DNA of 64,000 nucleotides from Branchiostoma belcheri (Eukaryota; Chordata; Leptocardii; Amphioxiformes; Branchiostomatidae): the NCBI RefSeq assembly GCF_001625305.1, contig NW_017804242.1:248001-312000 (forward strand), written 5' to 3'. Below the pieces are notes generated by a model, which saw only the letters and a program-made list of their open reading frames with translations, was not told the origin of the DNA and made no database searches. Shown piece by piece: positions 44,725 to 56,871 of the stretch. The position numbers were made by a program, and so were the translations under genes. Position 1 is the first letter of the stretch. Every line of letters starts with the position of its first letter.

Positions 44725-45240
44725 AAAAAGAGGAGTCAGTGGCGCAAAGGAAACAACAGGTCCCGGCTTTGATACTCACCATGCCCCAATGTTGTGCCCT
44801 TGGAAAAGGCACTTTACACGACTTCCCCACCTGTACGGTGGAGTGACGCCCACCAAGCCTCTCAGGCTATCTGTCTATCTGTGTGCTAAAAACATACTAG
44901 GGATTTGGTGCGCCAATGTGTCAACATCAGTCGATAATTTTGTAATAAAAAAAAGCACACTAGAATCAAATTCACTCTCCAAGCTGTTTCCAAATGGTAT
45001 TTAAACTATTCACATCCCTCACAAATCACTTGTAGGGCTCAAAACACCTCCTGTATCGTGCAGCCAGGGGCTGTTCAGTCAAAGTAACTCCGAATAAACA
45101 ACAACAAATCTCTCAACCACCACAGTTCAGGCCCACAGCATTGACACAGCCATTGTCACCTGTGAAATGTGACCCTGCTTCACCTTAAGGGGCGCGCTCT
45201 ATCCTGCATTCATACAGGTGTAACGGATCCGGCACATGAA
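44725..45240 (+). repeat. SINE-like repeat and dispersed-repeat copy between the two immune-type genes
   Basis: GAGTCAGTGGCGCAAAGG, GGTCCCGGCTTTGATACTC and CCCTTGGAAAAGGCACTTTA resemble the tRNA-like head and body of deuterostome SINEs. The part 44985-45240 repeats 38330-38625 (GCCATTGTCACCTGTGAAAT, CAGGTGTAACGGATCC). Confidence 0.65.
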
Positions 45241-45537
45241 TTGTAACCTTGAAACAATAATGGACCCCTACCAAGGTACGAACAACAGGGGCCCGAATCT
45301 TTCCTGCTTAATCAAGTTTAGGTTTAAGTGGTTTTGCAAGTCCGGTAAGAGTAAAGCTGTTAGTTTTCAAGGGTTTTAGGGGTACGTAAAGTGTGCACAG
45401 CCCATGTCCAGAGAAAGAACTGAACGCGAGTTAAAACTAAAAGTCCTCCCCCACCCCCCAAATTTACATAGTGAAACTTACGGGGGCATTGCCCACATTC
45501 ACTGGACAGGTGGGTAGTCCGCCATATTAGGTTGAAA

Positions 45538-48500
45538 ATGGCGGAAATGTTCCGTCACGATCTGTTTCTGCGGATCTCGCAGCACCTCGAAGACAAAGAA
45601 AGCAGGGCACTTCGCAACTACGTAGGGAGCGAAGAACTTTTGCCAGCTGGAGAGATCGAACACAAGAACCCGCAAGAGATCTTTGTGAAACTAGAACGCA
45701 AGAGGAAGTTGCCGACTGGAGACCTCTCTCTACTTGTTGATCTGATGACAAAGATCGGTAGGGACGACTTTGCAAAGGAGGCGGAGATGGTTGCTGCACA
45801 AGAAAAGGAAGGTGAGAATACAGTCTGTGTATTAGACTCTATCAAACTAACTACATCGGCCTTCAGTCGAACAATTTGCCAGGGAAGTTTGTATTTGCCG
45901 CGCAGTTAAGGGGGATTGTTGCTATTACTGCGCCTCATACCCCCTCAATTGCCTACACTATTTCTGCCGAATTTTACTCCTTTTAAAAAGGCCTGGTATC
46001 TCGCGAACACGTGTCATGTACAAGTTATATATACAGGTGTATTCGTACATTCGTGCAACGTTTAATAATAGTTTGTACGTAGAATTGTTAGACCAACACA
46101 CCATTAAAAAGACCTTTTACCATGTAACGCTTTACTACCTTTGTTTACAAACATTCACGGTTGAATAAGCATGGAAAGGGTTAGTTAGGTGTAGCCTGGA
46201 GTCCAGACTTGTTTAGCGTTAGTCCGCTTCGATTTCCTAACGCGGGGTAGCGGATCTTGGGAAGCGGACTAAAGCTAACAAGTTAGATGGTAATTCACGT
46301 GTTTTGCCAGGTACTTCCTACAGTAAGATGAGTAAAGATATGTTACATTATATATCTACGTATATATCTACATCTATCTACCTATTTATCGATAGACAGA
46401 TAGAGATAGAGAGATACATGTAGATATATAGATAGATATCTAGAAATATCTAGATCTGGATATTATGACTGTTATATCTAGATATGACTGTAAGTTATAT
46501 ATGTCATAAATTATTACTTTTAAATCTTAATTAATAACACTTGTACCTTTCTTAATAGGGTTAGATGAAAAGCCAAAGCTAACTGCAAAACGACGTCGAC
46601 GTTCCATGACATCTCCTGCGAGCAGCCCAGAGGAAGAAATGAGGAGGAAGTCTGAAGGTAAATTTTGCTCACGGTAAAATTATTAAAATGTTTGAGTGAG
46701 TGAATAGAGCACCTATTGTAATCAGGCAAATGTAATGTCTTTTTACTCAGCCAAGGTAATGTATAGCATCGAAATCATTGTGTGGGTGAAAGTGAACCTT
46801 GATTATAAAAGTGAACCCTTTGATTCAACAGACTCCATACAACGTTTGTATATGGATTTTGTAGGACCCCAATCATGTACAGTGCCACGTATCCAGAAAC
46901 ACACTGCAAAAAGAAGTTTTAAGATCAACCCAAGACTCCTTTATATACTTGCAATTGCCGCTTAAACAGTTGATGTCCAATTTTCTTGATTGTGAATATG
47001 TTTCAGGTTACCAGAATATTGATGCCATGTAACTGCTGCCTTGTCCAGACTCAATATCATGTATATCACTACAATTATTACCTCCGGGTAGGGATGTATC
47101 CCGTGCGCGGAGGTTTTGTGGGGGAAGACGAAAATTACGTTCGCAGCAGTTTCTAGCGTTTGGGTGGACGGATATGTCTGGGACTTGGTATACGTTTTGC
47201 TATTGGGCTGTAGATGGTGCACGTTGTTTTTGTTTTTTAGTATGTGTGTTTTAGTGCGTGAAAATGATGCGTTTTGACAGCGTATGGACACCCCTTGTGT
47301 GTGAAAGTGGTTTTGTCTTTTGGTTTTCGGCGTGTATAAAGTGTCGTAGGTTGCGTCCACATCTGGTGAGAGGGGGTTTCAGGTATCGAGTGTGAAAATG
47401 GTCGCGCGGGTCGCAGCCAGCCAACTTCCGGGTGGGCCAATGGGTCAGGGGTCAACGCCCTCTTGCGCAATTTCGGATGTTTTCTGCGTATAGTACGACT
47501 TCTTAACTTACAAATACCGTGGTATACCGTCTCAGGCGTTCTCGACATGCATTTCGCGTTGGGGTAGACGGGACTCGGTGTATCTTCTGTTAATGGGCTG
47601 TAGATGGTGCAGGGTTTTTTTGTTTTATTGTATATGTGTTTTGGGGCGTAAGATTATTTGTATTTCGTGTCTCGGACACCCGTTACTGTTGTTAGTGTGT
47701 GAAAATGGTCGCGCGGGTTGACCATTTGCGGTTACATCTTCGCCAATCAATCAGCACACTCGGCTCGGGGTCGCCGATGTTATCCTGGAGCTAGCTTGGG
47801 TGCCATCCCCTACCGCGAGTGAGCGATAATCTTTTGGCCAGGGAAAGCCACACGCCCCGCCGACCCTGATTTGCGCCCTGGCTCTCCTCGCGTCCGGATC
47901 TGGCCGGGTGTCTGTACAAAGCCTCTCGACCGCTGAGTCCCTGTGTTTTCGAACTTCGGTGGGGATTTCCGTGTTGTTTTCTGATTTTCATCATCCACTA
48001 AGATATACTTGAAGACCGAGCGTGATTTGAACTAGTGTGGGATAAGTGTGGAGGGATGGCAGCCGCGGGGGGAAGCGGTCGGCTTGATAAATTTTCGAGA
48101 GCAAGTTGATTTCTCACGCGGCCGTTTGTGTGGGTGTTTGTTTACATTATCGCTGGTCGCTGAGGGTCGGGCAGCCAGATTCGCCACGGGATGCCTCCTG
48201 TCCTTTCTATTTTTGGGCTCCAGTCGGCTAGGGGGGATTAGTGATTTCACAGATCATTTAGCCAATTACAAACATTTCGAAACTTTTCGAAAAAAATGGT
48301 ATTCGCGCGAATTCACTAGTTAATTTAAAGAACAGTCCCAACATGCACCTGAACATTCTGCAACATACATTACAATACCCGGAGGTACAAAATCTACGAT
48401 TTTCCTTGTTGCTTTTTGCAATTCAGGAAAATAATATGCACAGAACCAGAAGAGTCCCGGACTGGGCTCTATTACATGCTAGCTTGCTTAACTGTTACTA

Positions 48501-51500
48501 TGGAGTTATGAAACAAGAATGAGGATTACTTTTTTATTCTCTACAGGAAGGCCCAGTCCAATGTTAATAGCAGTCTCGGAAGCTTCACGTACTTCAGACA
48601 GTCATACTGAATTTCCTGACGAACAAAGTATACAGAATCCAACGCTTTTGGCCAGAATAAAACAGGAGCTCGCAAAGGAAGATCTCTCCTTAGAGGAAAG
48701 GAATAAAATCTGCAAAATGAAAATGGAACTTAGAAAAGACGAACTTGACCCTATTTACACACACCGAGAAAAGGAGGTTAAAATACTAAAGGATTTAGCC
48801 ACATTTCTGTCACAACAAAGCTTAGAGACAAAGTATAAAGAAATTCAAGCCAAATTTGAAGAGGAACGGGCTAGAGTTATGCGAGTGTACAAAGATTGCT
48901 TAATTTTCTTCCTGGACTTTGAGACTAAGTCCAATTTTGAGCATTTCTGGGGCTCCTACACAAGCGGTAGACTGTCTGATTCCCTGTCCCGGGTGCTGAC
49001 TGCTGACCAGGTGCAGAGATTGCAGCATGGAGACCAGTTGGTGCACGTGGTGAGGACACTGGTACTGATGGAGGATTACCGGGCATGGAGGGACTTCTTC
49101 AGAAAAGGTTAGTCTCTAAATTTTAATTTCAATATATTTATTTAACCAGTAATTACAACTCAGGCCATTTTTGGCCTGCTTTTCAGGTAATTCTGGATAC
49201 ACATAAAAATACACACAACAAATACACAGTACATAAACTATTACTAAATTACAACATCCTAGACATCAACAGTCCTGAGAAGTCCTGATCCTAATGTTCT
49301 GTAAAGGCTGTGCTTCTAAAGGCTGTGCACTGGTGCAGGCAACATTGAAACTTACCTGTGCCAGACAAATTTTACCTGCACCAGCTAGGGAATTTAGTAG
49401 AAAATATGGATCATGCAATGGTTTCTTAACAGTATTGATGAGCAAGTATTTCTTTTATAATTCATCTAAGCTATGTAATACTATATTCTTCATATACTTC
49501 ATAAACCCTATCAAGTACAATTGTAATGGATAGTGTTTAGGCCACACCAATTTAATTTGTTGTTTCTCAGATTTTTTCAGAAAAAATATGAAGCGATGGG
49601 GCGAAAAAAAACCCCCCAAAACAGGCCAAGGCACCAAGGCATGATAGCCGGAAATGTTACAATAGGAGCCATGAAGTGAACACACCAGGCTGGTTTATGA
49701 TTAAAACAATATACTTTGAACTTTTGATGAAACAAAATTGCCTTGTTACATTGAAAAACTTTAACAACTAGGAAGAAAAGGACTTTCTTCAACTGTTGGG
49801 GCCAAAATATGTCTTTCATTGAGCATTTTGCAGTTGATTTAGACCAAAAATTTTTATTTTTTGCAAATCAGAAAAAATTTTATGGACAGGGCGAAACCGA
49901 GAAACAACAAATTAAATTGTTGTGGCCTTATGAGGTATATGAAGACATGAACAGAAATACCTGCACAGAATGGGCACTAACCTGTATTGGCAGGTGGTAT
50001 TTTGTTGAGCCCTGATATCAAGTTACAGTCCTTATCATGTGTACTGTCTGTGGCCATTGTTAGTATATACGTACCTAAGATTTTCATTGGTGAAGGTGAG
50101 TACTAACTTATACCATCATTCATGAGCATGAGTAAAATGAAACCTTGCAGATCTTAGCCTGTTTTCACTGCTTGCACAGCAAATGCTTAATATATTTTCT
50201 ACATTTTGCTACTTATGCTAAGTGACTCCATCATTTCTTTATAATGTATAGGACTGGAACGGACCACTTCTGCCGACAACCTTCCAGCCCTGCCGTCCCC
50301 AAGGAGACATGTGGACTGTTCCAGCCTGAGAGGTCTAGATCTGGCTGTGGTGAGTAGAGAGGACCAGTCCAGTACAGACGGGACTGACGACATCCCAGCA
50401 CTGAACTTCACTGCCAGACAGGTACAGACAGCCATAAGAACAGCTAAGGAAAAATCACAACAACAAGTCAGGCGTTTGGAATATGAGCACAGGGAACAGA
50501 TGCACGTAGCTAGGGAACAGACAGAGGCCATAGTGCGCAGTCAGACTAAGGAGATCACCTTGCTTAAAGAGAAGGAGGAGAAGGCACAGAAAATCCTCCT
50601 GGAACAAAAGGAGGAAAACCAGAAGTTAACTGAGGCCAACAAGAGCATGACAGCTACAATAGAGGAACAGATGTATGCTTTACAAACAGCAAAGCCAAAG
50701 GGTGGTAGTCAGGAGGTGGACCCAGGGAAGGAGAGAGGGAAGGAGGAAGACCCACAACAATCACAACAAGAAACGGAAGTTCAGCTTGAGACGATGCAGG
50801 GGCAGGTGGAGACAGGTAGGATTGGAGTAGATGCCATAGATCCCATAGATCAGTATCGGGAGGCAATAAGACAACTCTACGACAAACAGATGTGTAAGCA
50901 GCAGCCACTTGTATACAATGAAGAGTTCATCTTGGATGTGGAAGATACCTTCACCGCAATAGACATCCTGCAATTCAAGGAGCGGCGCCAAGCTTATGAT
51001 CGACGACCTTTAGAGTCCATTTCTGATATTTTTATTCCAGCTTTCAATCAGGAACAGTTAAGTCCATCAAGAATCCTGCTATGGGGGGATCCTGGCATTG
51101 GAAAGACCACACTTATTGCAAAGCTAGTGGCTGAATGGAGCAAAGGGGGTGCAGATGTTCTGCAGAAGTTTGACTTGGTGTTCGCCCTTGCATTGAGGAA
51201 GGTTGGCAGGCAACAGTCTCTTGTAGATTGTATCTTTGATCAACTGCTACCAGAAGCTGATGTGGACAAGAAAGACGACCTGACCAACTATCTGTGCAGA
51301 ACTGACAGAGTCTTGATAATCTTAGATGGCTATGATGAGCTGGAGTGGCAACCAGAGCTGGAGTGGCAACCAGAAGATGACCACGACATCACGAAGCTCC
51401 TTACATTCAGATTGTTTCCTCACACCTCTGTCATTGTCACTACAAGACCAACATACACCTCTCAGCTCAATTCAGTGATGGCTCCTGACACCCGAGTTGA

Positions 51501-54138
51501 GATTTTAGGTTTCAGTCCAGACAACGCCAAGAACTTCATCTTGAAGTTCTATGAAAGGGAGCCATCCAAAGGAGAAGACCTCCTGAAAAAGGTTGGCCCT
51601 ACCCTTCTGAATGGAGGAATCTTCTCAGTACCAATTTTTCTTCTCCAAGTGTGCTTACTGTGGAGTGATAATGAAGACATGCTACTGAGTGACAAAATCT
51701 ACCCTCTCTATGCTCAGGTGGTGGCTTGCCTTGTGAGACGTAACAGTTCAGAGGTCATGATGACAGAAGACACACAAACTCTTATCCATGCATTGGAACG
51801 ACTGGCCTTTGAATCCCTCTTGAAGGGAAAGACAGTGTTTGATCAGGAAGATGTAAGAAAGTACTGTGGTGATGGCTACAAGATTCTTGTGCAGCTGGGC
51901 TTGTTGAAGGAGCAGAGAAGCCCTTCCAGGGTTAATCCTATTGTCCAGTACTCATTCACTCACAAGACAATGCAAGAGTACTTTGCTGCACAGTGCTTTT
52001 CAGAAATGTTGACAATGGAAGGCACTAAGCGGGACATTTTGCAACAGTATTTTCCAACAGCAAGAATGGTCCAGACATTCGGTGATCTTCTCGTCTTCAC
52101 ATGTGGAAAGTTGGGACAGATTGCAAAATTTGTCCTGCACCATCTGCTTGATATCCACAGCACATCTGATGTACAGCTTGTGGAGGAAGAGTTCTACAAC
52201 TTCTTCAAAACTGGGAGATCCAAGAAAGACTGGAACAAAGACATCAAGTTGGAGGACTTTGCAATTCCAAAAGATCTGACTCAGACACAGTTTGCTGGCC
52301 AGTGGAACGACTACCCCCAAGTGCTACTGACGTACCAGAGCTACATCGAGCTGTTCCTCCTCTGCTGTCACGAGAGCGGTCTCACAGCTCAGTTTGCGGA
52401 GCAGGTGTTTCAGAGAAACACGATCCAATTCTCAAGTGCCAGCCCAAGGGTGTGCAATGTGCTGTCTCACATGATAGCTGAAGGAAGTGAGAAAGTGAGG
52501 AAGATGGAACACCTCCATCTAGTTAACACGCAGAACTATGTCCTTGGCTCAATTCTTGAGGAGCTGCACAAGTTGTCAGGTCTGACCGAGCTAAACCTGC
52601 GTCAGTCTCGGCTGGGTAGACACCTACCAAAGTGCACAATCCCCAAGAGGCTGGAACTAAGATTCAAGTACAGAAGACTCATGGAGACTTCTGAAGATGA
52701 CTTGGCCAAAGCTCCTGCTCTCCTAGCCGAGAAGTTACGCTACTTGAGATCGCTGAAGAAGCTGTTAATTTCTTGGAACGATCTCGGTCCAGAAGACATG
52801 AAACAACTCCTTCAGGCCATCCGGGAACTGACCGACCTTGAAGAAGTGTTCCTGTCTGGGAATGACCTTGGTGGCCTTGGAAAGGACATTGCTGACCTGA
52901 TGGCTGTCCTACCCAAGATGAAAGAATTCAAGGTCTACTTCTGCCAACTGACCTTTGATGAGATAAAGATGATAGGTAAGCTTGATTAATTAATCCACAT
53001 GATCATGGTAATTTTACACACAACTAGAGAGGCCGACATTTGGTTGGGAGCAAATACAGCATATTTCAGTCCATCTCCCTCCCACGCAAAAGTGGACTAT
53101 TCCAAACTTACCCCAGTGTAAAACTGCAAAGATTCTCAAATAAATGAATTATATAGTAGCTATGTAATTGAGAACAAAAATGCAAGAACAAGCACATTGA
53201 ATCTCGAAAGCTTTACTAATCTTAGTACAGGTATGCAAATACTAACAATGATGACATTTGATACATTTGGAAGGTCTTAGGCACATAAAATTGAATGTGT
53301 GGGTCATTACGCACGACTTACGTGCAATGTGACCCCAGGTAACCCACAATGGAACACGTGTTCCATGGCCAACAGCAGATGGAACGTGCCATTCTTTAGA
53401 TAGAACATGGAACGGGTATAGCACTTTTGGCCCTTTTTTGCTGAAAATAGCCATTAAAGTCCCCCAAATGAGTCATTTGGAACTGGTGTATGCCAAATAT
53501 GTGACTGCTATTCTGTAGACACATGTTCAAGGTACCCTTATACCGAATTTCAAAACAATCATGTACATCTTTTTTTTTTAACTTCTGCTCACCATGTACA
53601 TTTTTGTACATGTACAATGTATTACTGTGCCTAGACTGCACTCAGACTTTTTTGTGTGCAAATTTTTGTTTATTCCCTCTTATTCTAGCTTCCAGTCTGG
53701 CAGAGTTCTGCCCAGATCTGAAGCTGTTTGATTTCCAGTTGAACCCCATCCAGCCTAATGAGAGCATCTGGATTGGAGAGAGAGAGCTGGACATGGTCAG
53801 GGCTATACTCGGAGATGCAGTGTTTATGCCTCAAGGTGGGACAGAAAAAAGCTTCAATCTACTGAACTCCTGAAGTGAACAACATTGAACTTGAGAATAG
53901 TAGCGAGTTATGCTTTCTCGTACACGCTTTGAACTTTGACGCTTTGTTTTCTTCTACAGGAGTGAGAAGGGACCCCCCACCAAAGCCAAAGGGTAGTAGT
54001 CAGGGGGAGGACCCAGGGAAGGAGCGAGGGAAGGAGGAAGACTCACAACAGTCACAACAAGAAACGGACGTTGAGCTTGAGATGATACAGGGGCAGGAGG
54101 AGACAGGGTTTGAATTGTATCGTGCTACAGAAATGTAG
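45538..54138 (+). CDS. DED-coiled-coil-NACHT-LRR immune receptor (NLR), six exons, 1327 residues
   Basis: Exons 45538-45811, 46559-46657, 48547-49107, 50252-52975, 53689-53835 and 53960-54138 all join after phase 1. Residues 1-91 form a death effector domain (KNPQEIFVKLERKRKL, LSLLVDLMTKIGRDDFAKEA, with the RxDL-like RDDF), expected to recruit FADD/caspase-8-type partners. Exon 2 carries KRRRR, a possible nuclear signal. Exon 3 is helical and unrecognised. Residues about 365-455 are coiled coil. The NACHT ATPase has Walker A GDPGIGKTT (590-598), Walker B VLIILDGYDEL (about 665) and SVIVTTRP. Divergent LRRs follow (about 1089-1268). Exon 6 repeats the linker of residues about 458-502, and its last nine codons and TAG come from an inserted LINE. 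A 7-residue tandem ELEWQPE-type duplication lies after Walker B. Likely a cytosolic sensor; ligand unknown. The C-terminus may be truncated. Confidence 0.9.
46194..46285. repeat. Stem-loop element in NLR intron 1
   Basis: ACTTGTTTAGCGTTAGTCCG is matched by the inverse CGGACTAAAGCTAACAAGT about 50 bp later, with GCTTCGATTTCC and GGGAAGCGG within. It starts GTAGCCTGGAGTCCAG, recalling the TAGCCTGG MITE ends. Confidence 0.65.
46340..46500. repeat. TATC/TAGA-type microsatellite region in NLR intron 1
   Basis: Degenerate (CTAT)n, (GATA)n and TAGATATC-like units, strongly self-complementary. Confidence 0.8.
47085..48320. other. CpG-rich segment with a diverged tandem duplication in NLR intron 2
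   Basis: GGGCTGTAGATGGTGCA, TTTTTGTTTT, TATGTGTTTT, GGACACCC and GTGAAAATGGTCGCGCGGGT occur twice (about 47204-47422 and 47589-47720). From 47700 to 48240 the DNA is unusually rich in CpG for this window. It could be an alternative promoter or the remains of an inserted CpG-rich element. No exon with convincing coding is seen. Confidence 0.5.
49108..49536. other. NLR intron 3, left part
   Basis: A LINE-like 3' module (TATTTATTTAACCAGTAATT, AGGCCATTTTTGGCCTGCTT, CAGGTAATTCTGG, ACATAAAAATACACACAACA) lies at 49130-49230. Nothing else is recognised. Confidence 0.4.
49540..49927 (+). mobile_element. 388-bp PIF/Harbinger-like MITE, intact ends
   Basis: The ends GGCCACACCAATTTAATTTG and CAAATTAAATTGTTGTGGCC are inverted over about 35 bp, including TTGTTTCTC, and are flanked by TTA (49537-49539 and 49928-49930). 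The copy at 30421-30756 is the same element inverted; 7963-8353 shares length, end motif and target type. The interior AT-rich ORFs are not genes. Confidence 0.9.
52976..53688. other. NLR intron 4, no repeat recognised
   Basis: GT-AG intron between LRR exons; a T9 run lies near 53571. No nested feature is seen. Confidence 0.5.
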
Positions 54139-56692
54139 CAGGGGAGATTGGAATCCAGGGGGATCCGGAATCCTCCTAGGGGAGATAGGGATTCCAGTTT
54201 TTTTGTACAAAACTGGGATCTGAATATCTGAATTCCAATCTCTCCTAGGAGGATTCCAGATACTCCTAGGGGAGATAGGGATTGGGAATTCTTACAGGAC
54301 CAATCTCCAATTTTAAAAGGAGAAATCTGATTGCATCAAAATGCTTGGGAAAATAGACTGAGTTATTTCACACATAAACTTTCAATCAATTTCAGCATAG
54401 GTAAGTGAAAATGTAAATCAGACTCATCAGATATTTGCATCAGGCCATTGTGATGAGCTAGTGACTCAAAAACCAGTTTTTCCAGTTTTTAAATTTGTTA
54501 GTAACTTCAGGGGACCCCAGAAAGTGCGAAATGGAACAAAATGGAACAAAATGGAACGAAATATGTATGAAGGAAAGCCGCTAAGCCGTCTGTGCGTTGG
54601 AACGGCGATGTTAGTGTCCGCTCGACGTCCAGATGGCAACGTTAAGATTGATGATGGTATTCTTAGAACCGCAACGTTATAAGATCGATCAGGGTAAGTT
54701 AAGAATAAAGTGACCGCAACGTTATAAAATCGATCAGGGTGCGTTAAGAATAAAGTGACTACAATGTTATAAGGTACGTTACTATAACAATAACTTGAGT
54801 TTTGAGGTGAGCAGTCAAAGTGTGCCCCTTGGGGAGGAATTTTATCACCAGCCGCGTGTGCACAATGAAATGAAATAGATAGCAAAATATAAGAAACGGA
54901 ACTGTTCAAAATTTTAAATACAGAAGTGAGTGGTGAATATACTTACTTTACTTTACTTTATATGATGATGTGTTTTATTTCTTGAACCTATTCATTGCTG
55001 TGTTTGTGTGGCTAATTTCTTCCTGAAAATATGGGCACGGCGTGCAAAACCTGCGCTGGACGATATATGCTATGCTAATAACCCGCTGCGAATTGCATGA
55101 AATAATGACAGGGAAACGGAACTGAGTATGGAAGTAAGGACTAGAATAAAGAATTGGACGATAAAATTCACCAAAAGTGCATGAGGCAAGCGTTATTATA
55201 CAGCGTTTTTTTTTTACTTTTTGCTGTGTTGGCTGGGGCGGAGCTAAATTTTTCCCCCGCATGCAAATGATCCGCCATTGTTACAGACGGTTGGCAAAAA
55301 TTATTTACAGGGACTTTCCCGGTGGTTCAAAACGGCCCTTAAAATCCCCACTCGTAGCTTATTAATATTGATAAAAATAAGATGTCAATTACACTTGTCA
55401 CCATTGGCAACTGTCCATGATTTGTTGACACTTTTGTGGGCCGGCTCTAGGATCTAGCCATATATATAGGAATGTTTACCTTGCTGTTTGCCCCCTGCCA
55501 ATTATTCCCGCCAACTGTTCTATTCATATGCGCACTTCTCCTGATCCTCAATTGTTTTAATTTCACACATTCTAACACGGCATAGCGTGGATGTAAGGTA
55601 TGATCATTTTCTGGCCTGGTACATACACAGACCAACATGGTTCCTAACTCTCTGTGAAATTCAGTTGCGATCAAAACGTAAAAATACTCAGGTAGCGGCG
55701 GCCATTAGGTTACCCCTTGCCGGGCAAGCCAAAATCCTTGATGAGACTTAGACTGCATGTTTCTGAAAAACGCCCTTTTCTACAAAATAAAAAATAAACC
55801 CTGATTCGTACTGTAAAAATGATTTTGTTGTTTGAAAATATAACAATACAAAGTGATAAACGTTACATTACGAGTGCTATTTTGTAACACTGCCGACGTC
55901 GATCTTTCCACTCTCCGTTGTTGTTTTGATTTTGTCAGCGCCATCTTCGTTCCTGTATTATTGTAGATTAGCGCATGAACCGCCAGAGTTTCTTGAACGC
56001 AACAAGTTTAGACCTTATAATTTTAGACATCCCTGCGAGTTAACACTTCTTCTGTAGTTGTCTCATTATTTCCTCTGGACGTTGTTTCCGAGATCGGCAA
56101 CACTTCTTGCGGGCAGGCAGAACATTGACAAAACTGATCTTTGACTACTCAACTCGAAACTCCTTTAACGTACCCTGATCGATCTTATAACATTGCGGTT
56201 CTAAGAATACCATCAAACTTTGAACGTTGCAGTTTGGATGTCGAGCGGACACTAACGTTGCCGTTCCAACGTACTTCATACATATTTCGTTTCATTTCGT
56301 TCCATTTCATTCCATTTCGCACTTTCTGTACACCGCTTCAGGTATATAAGGGATTGTTTCCCCCTACCAAGCCAGTTAAAGTTAGCCTGGGTGCCACGTT
56401 ACAAATCGGATGGCACCCAGGCTAACTTCGACTGACTTGGTAGGGGGAAACAATCCCTTATAAAGTGATAATCTAGTAATTCACCTACAATATTATAGTA
56501 ATAGGCTCATCTATGCTGAAATTGATTGAAAGTTTAGGTGTGAAATTATTCAATCTATGAGTTCTAGTATTTCTACTACTGAATTGGGATCTGAATATCC
56601 GGATTCAAGTCTCTCCTAGGAGGATTCCAATCTCCCCTTAGAGGATTCCGGATCCCCCTGGATTCCAATCTCCCCTGTGACATATATATGTA
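54136..56692. mobile_element. 2.56-kb non-autonomous TIR element inside the LINE
   Basis: CAGGGGAGATTGGAATCCAG (54139) is inverted at 56677, and long subterminal inverted regions follow. CTATGCTGAAATTGATTGAA pairs with the 54384 region, and GGTTCTAAGAATACCATCA plus GAGCGGACACTAACGTTGCC pair with 54600-54680. Flanking direct repeats CTACAGAAATG (54125-54135 and 56693-56703) imply an 11-bp target duplication, suggesting a Mutator-like element. No transposase is seen in the 55-56 kb interior. A perfect-armed hairpin insert lies at 56344-56463. Confidence 0.75.
56344..56463. mobile_element. 120-bp near-perfect hairpin MITE
   Basis: TATAAGGGATTGTTTCCCCC, CTACCAAGCCAGTTAAAG and TTAGCCTGGGTGCCA are inverted as TGGCACCCAGGCTAA, CTTCGACTGACTTGGTAG and GGGGGAAACAATCCCTTATA around a 17-bp loop. 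TA may be the target site. It is inserted in one arm of the 2.56-kb element. Confidence 0.85.
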
Positions 56693-56871
56693 CTACAGAA
56701 ATGCTATAGAACCCGTTTTGCTGCTAAACAGTCTTTTCTGTTAGACAAACCTAGAACTAACGCACTGATGAAGTGTTTCATGTACAGGGCTGTTAGTGTG
56801 TGGAATAACCTTCCAATTGTTATGCAATCCACACAATCCCTGAGAGTGTTTAAGGACGGTTTGTACAAATA

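Noticed and set aside
54975-55674. Transposase in the 2.56-kb TIR element
   Set aside because: The ORFs of 75-95 codons lack transposase motifs, so the element was called non-autonomous.
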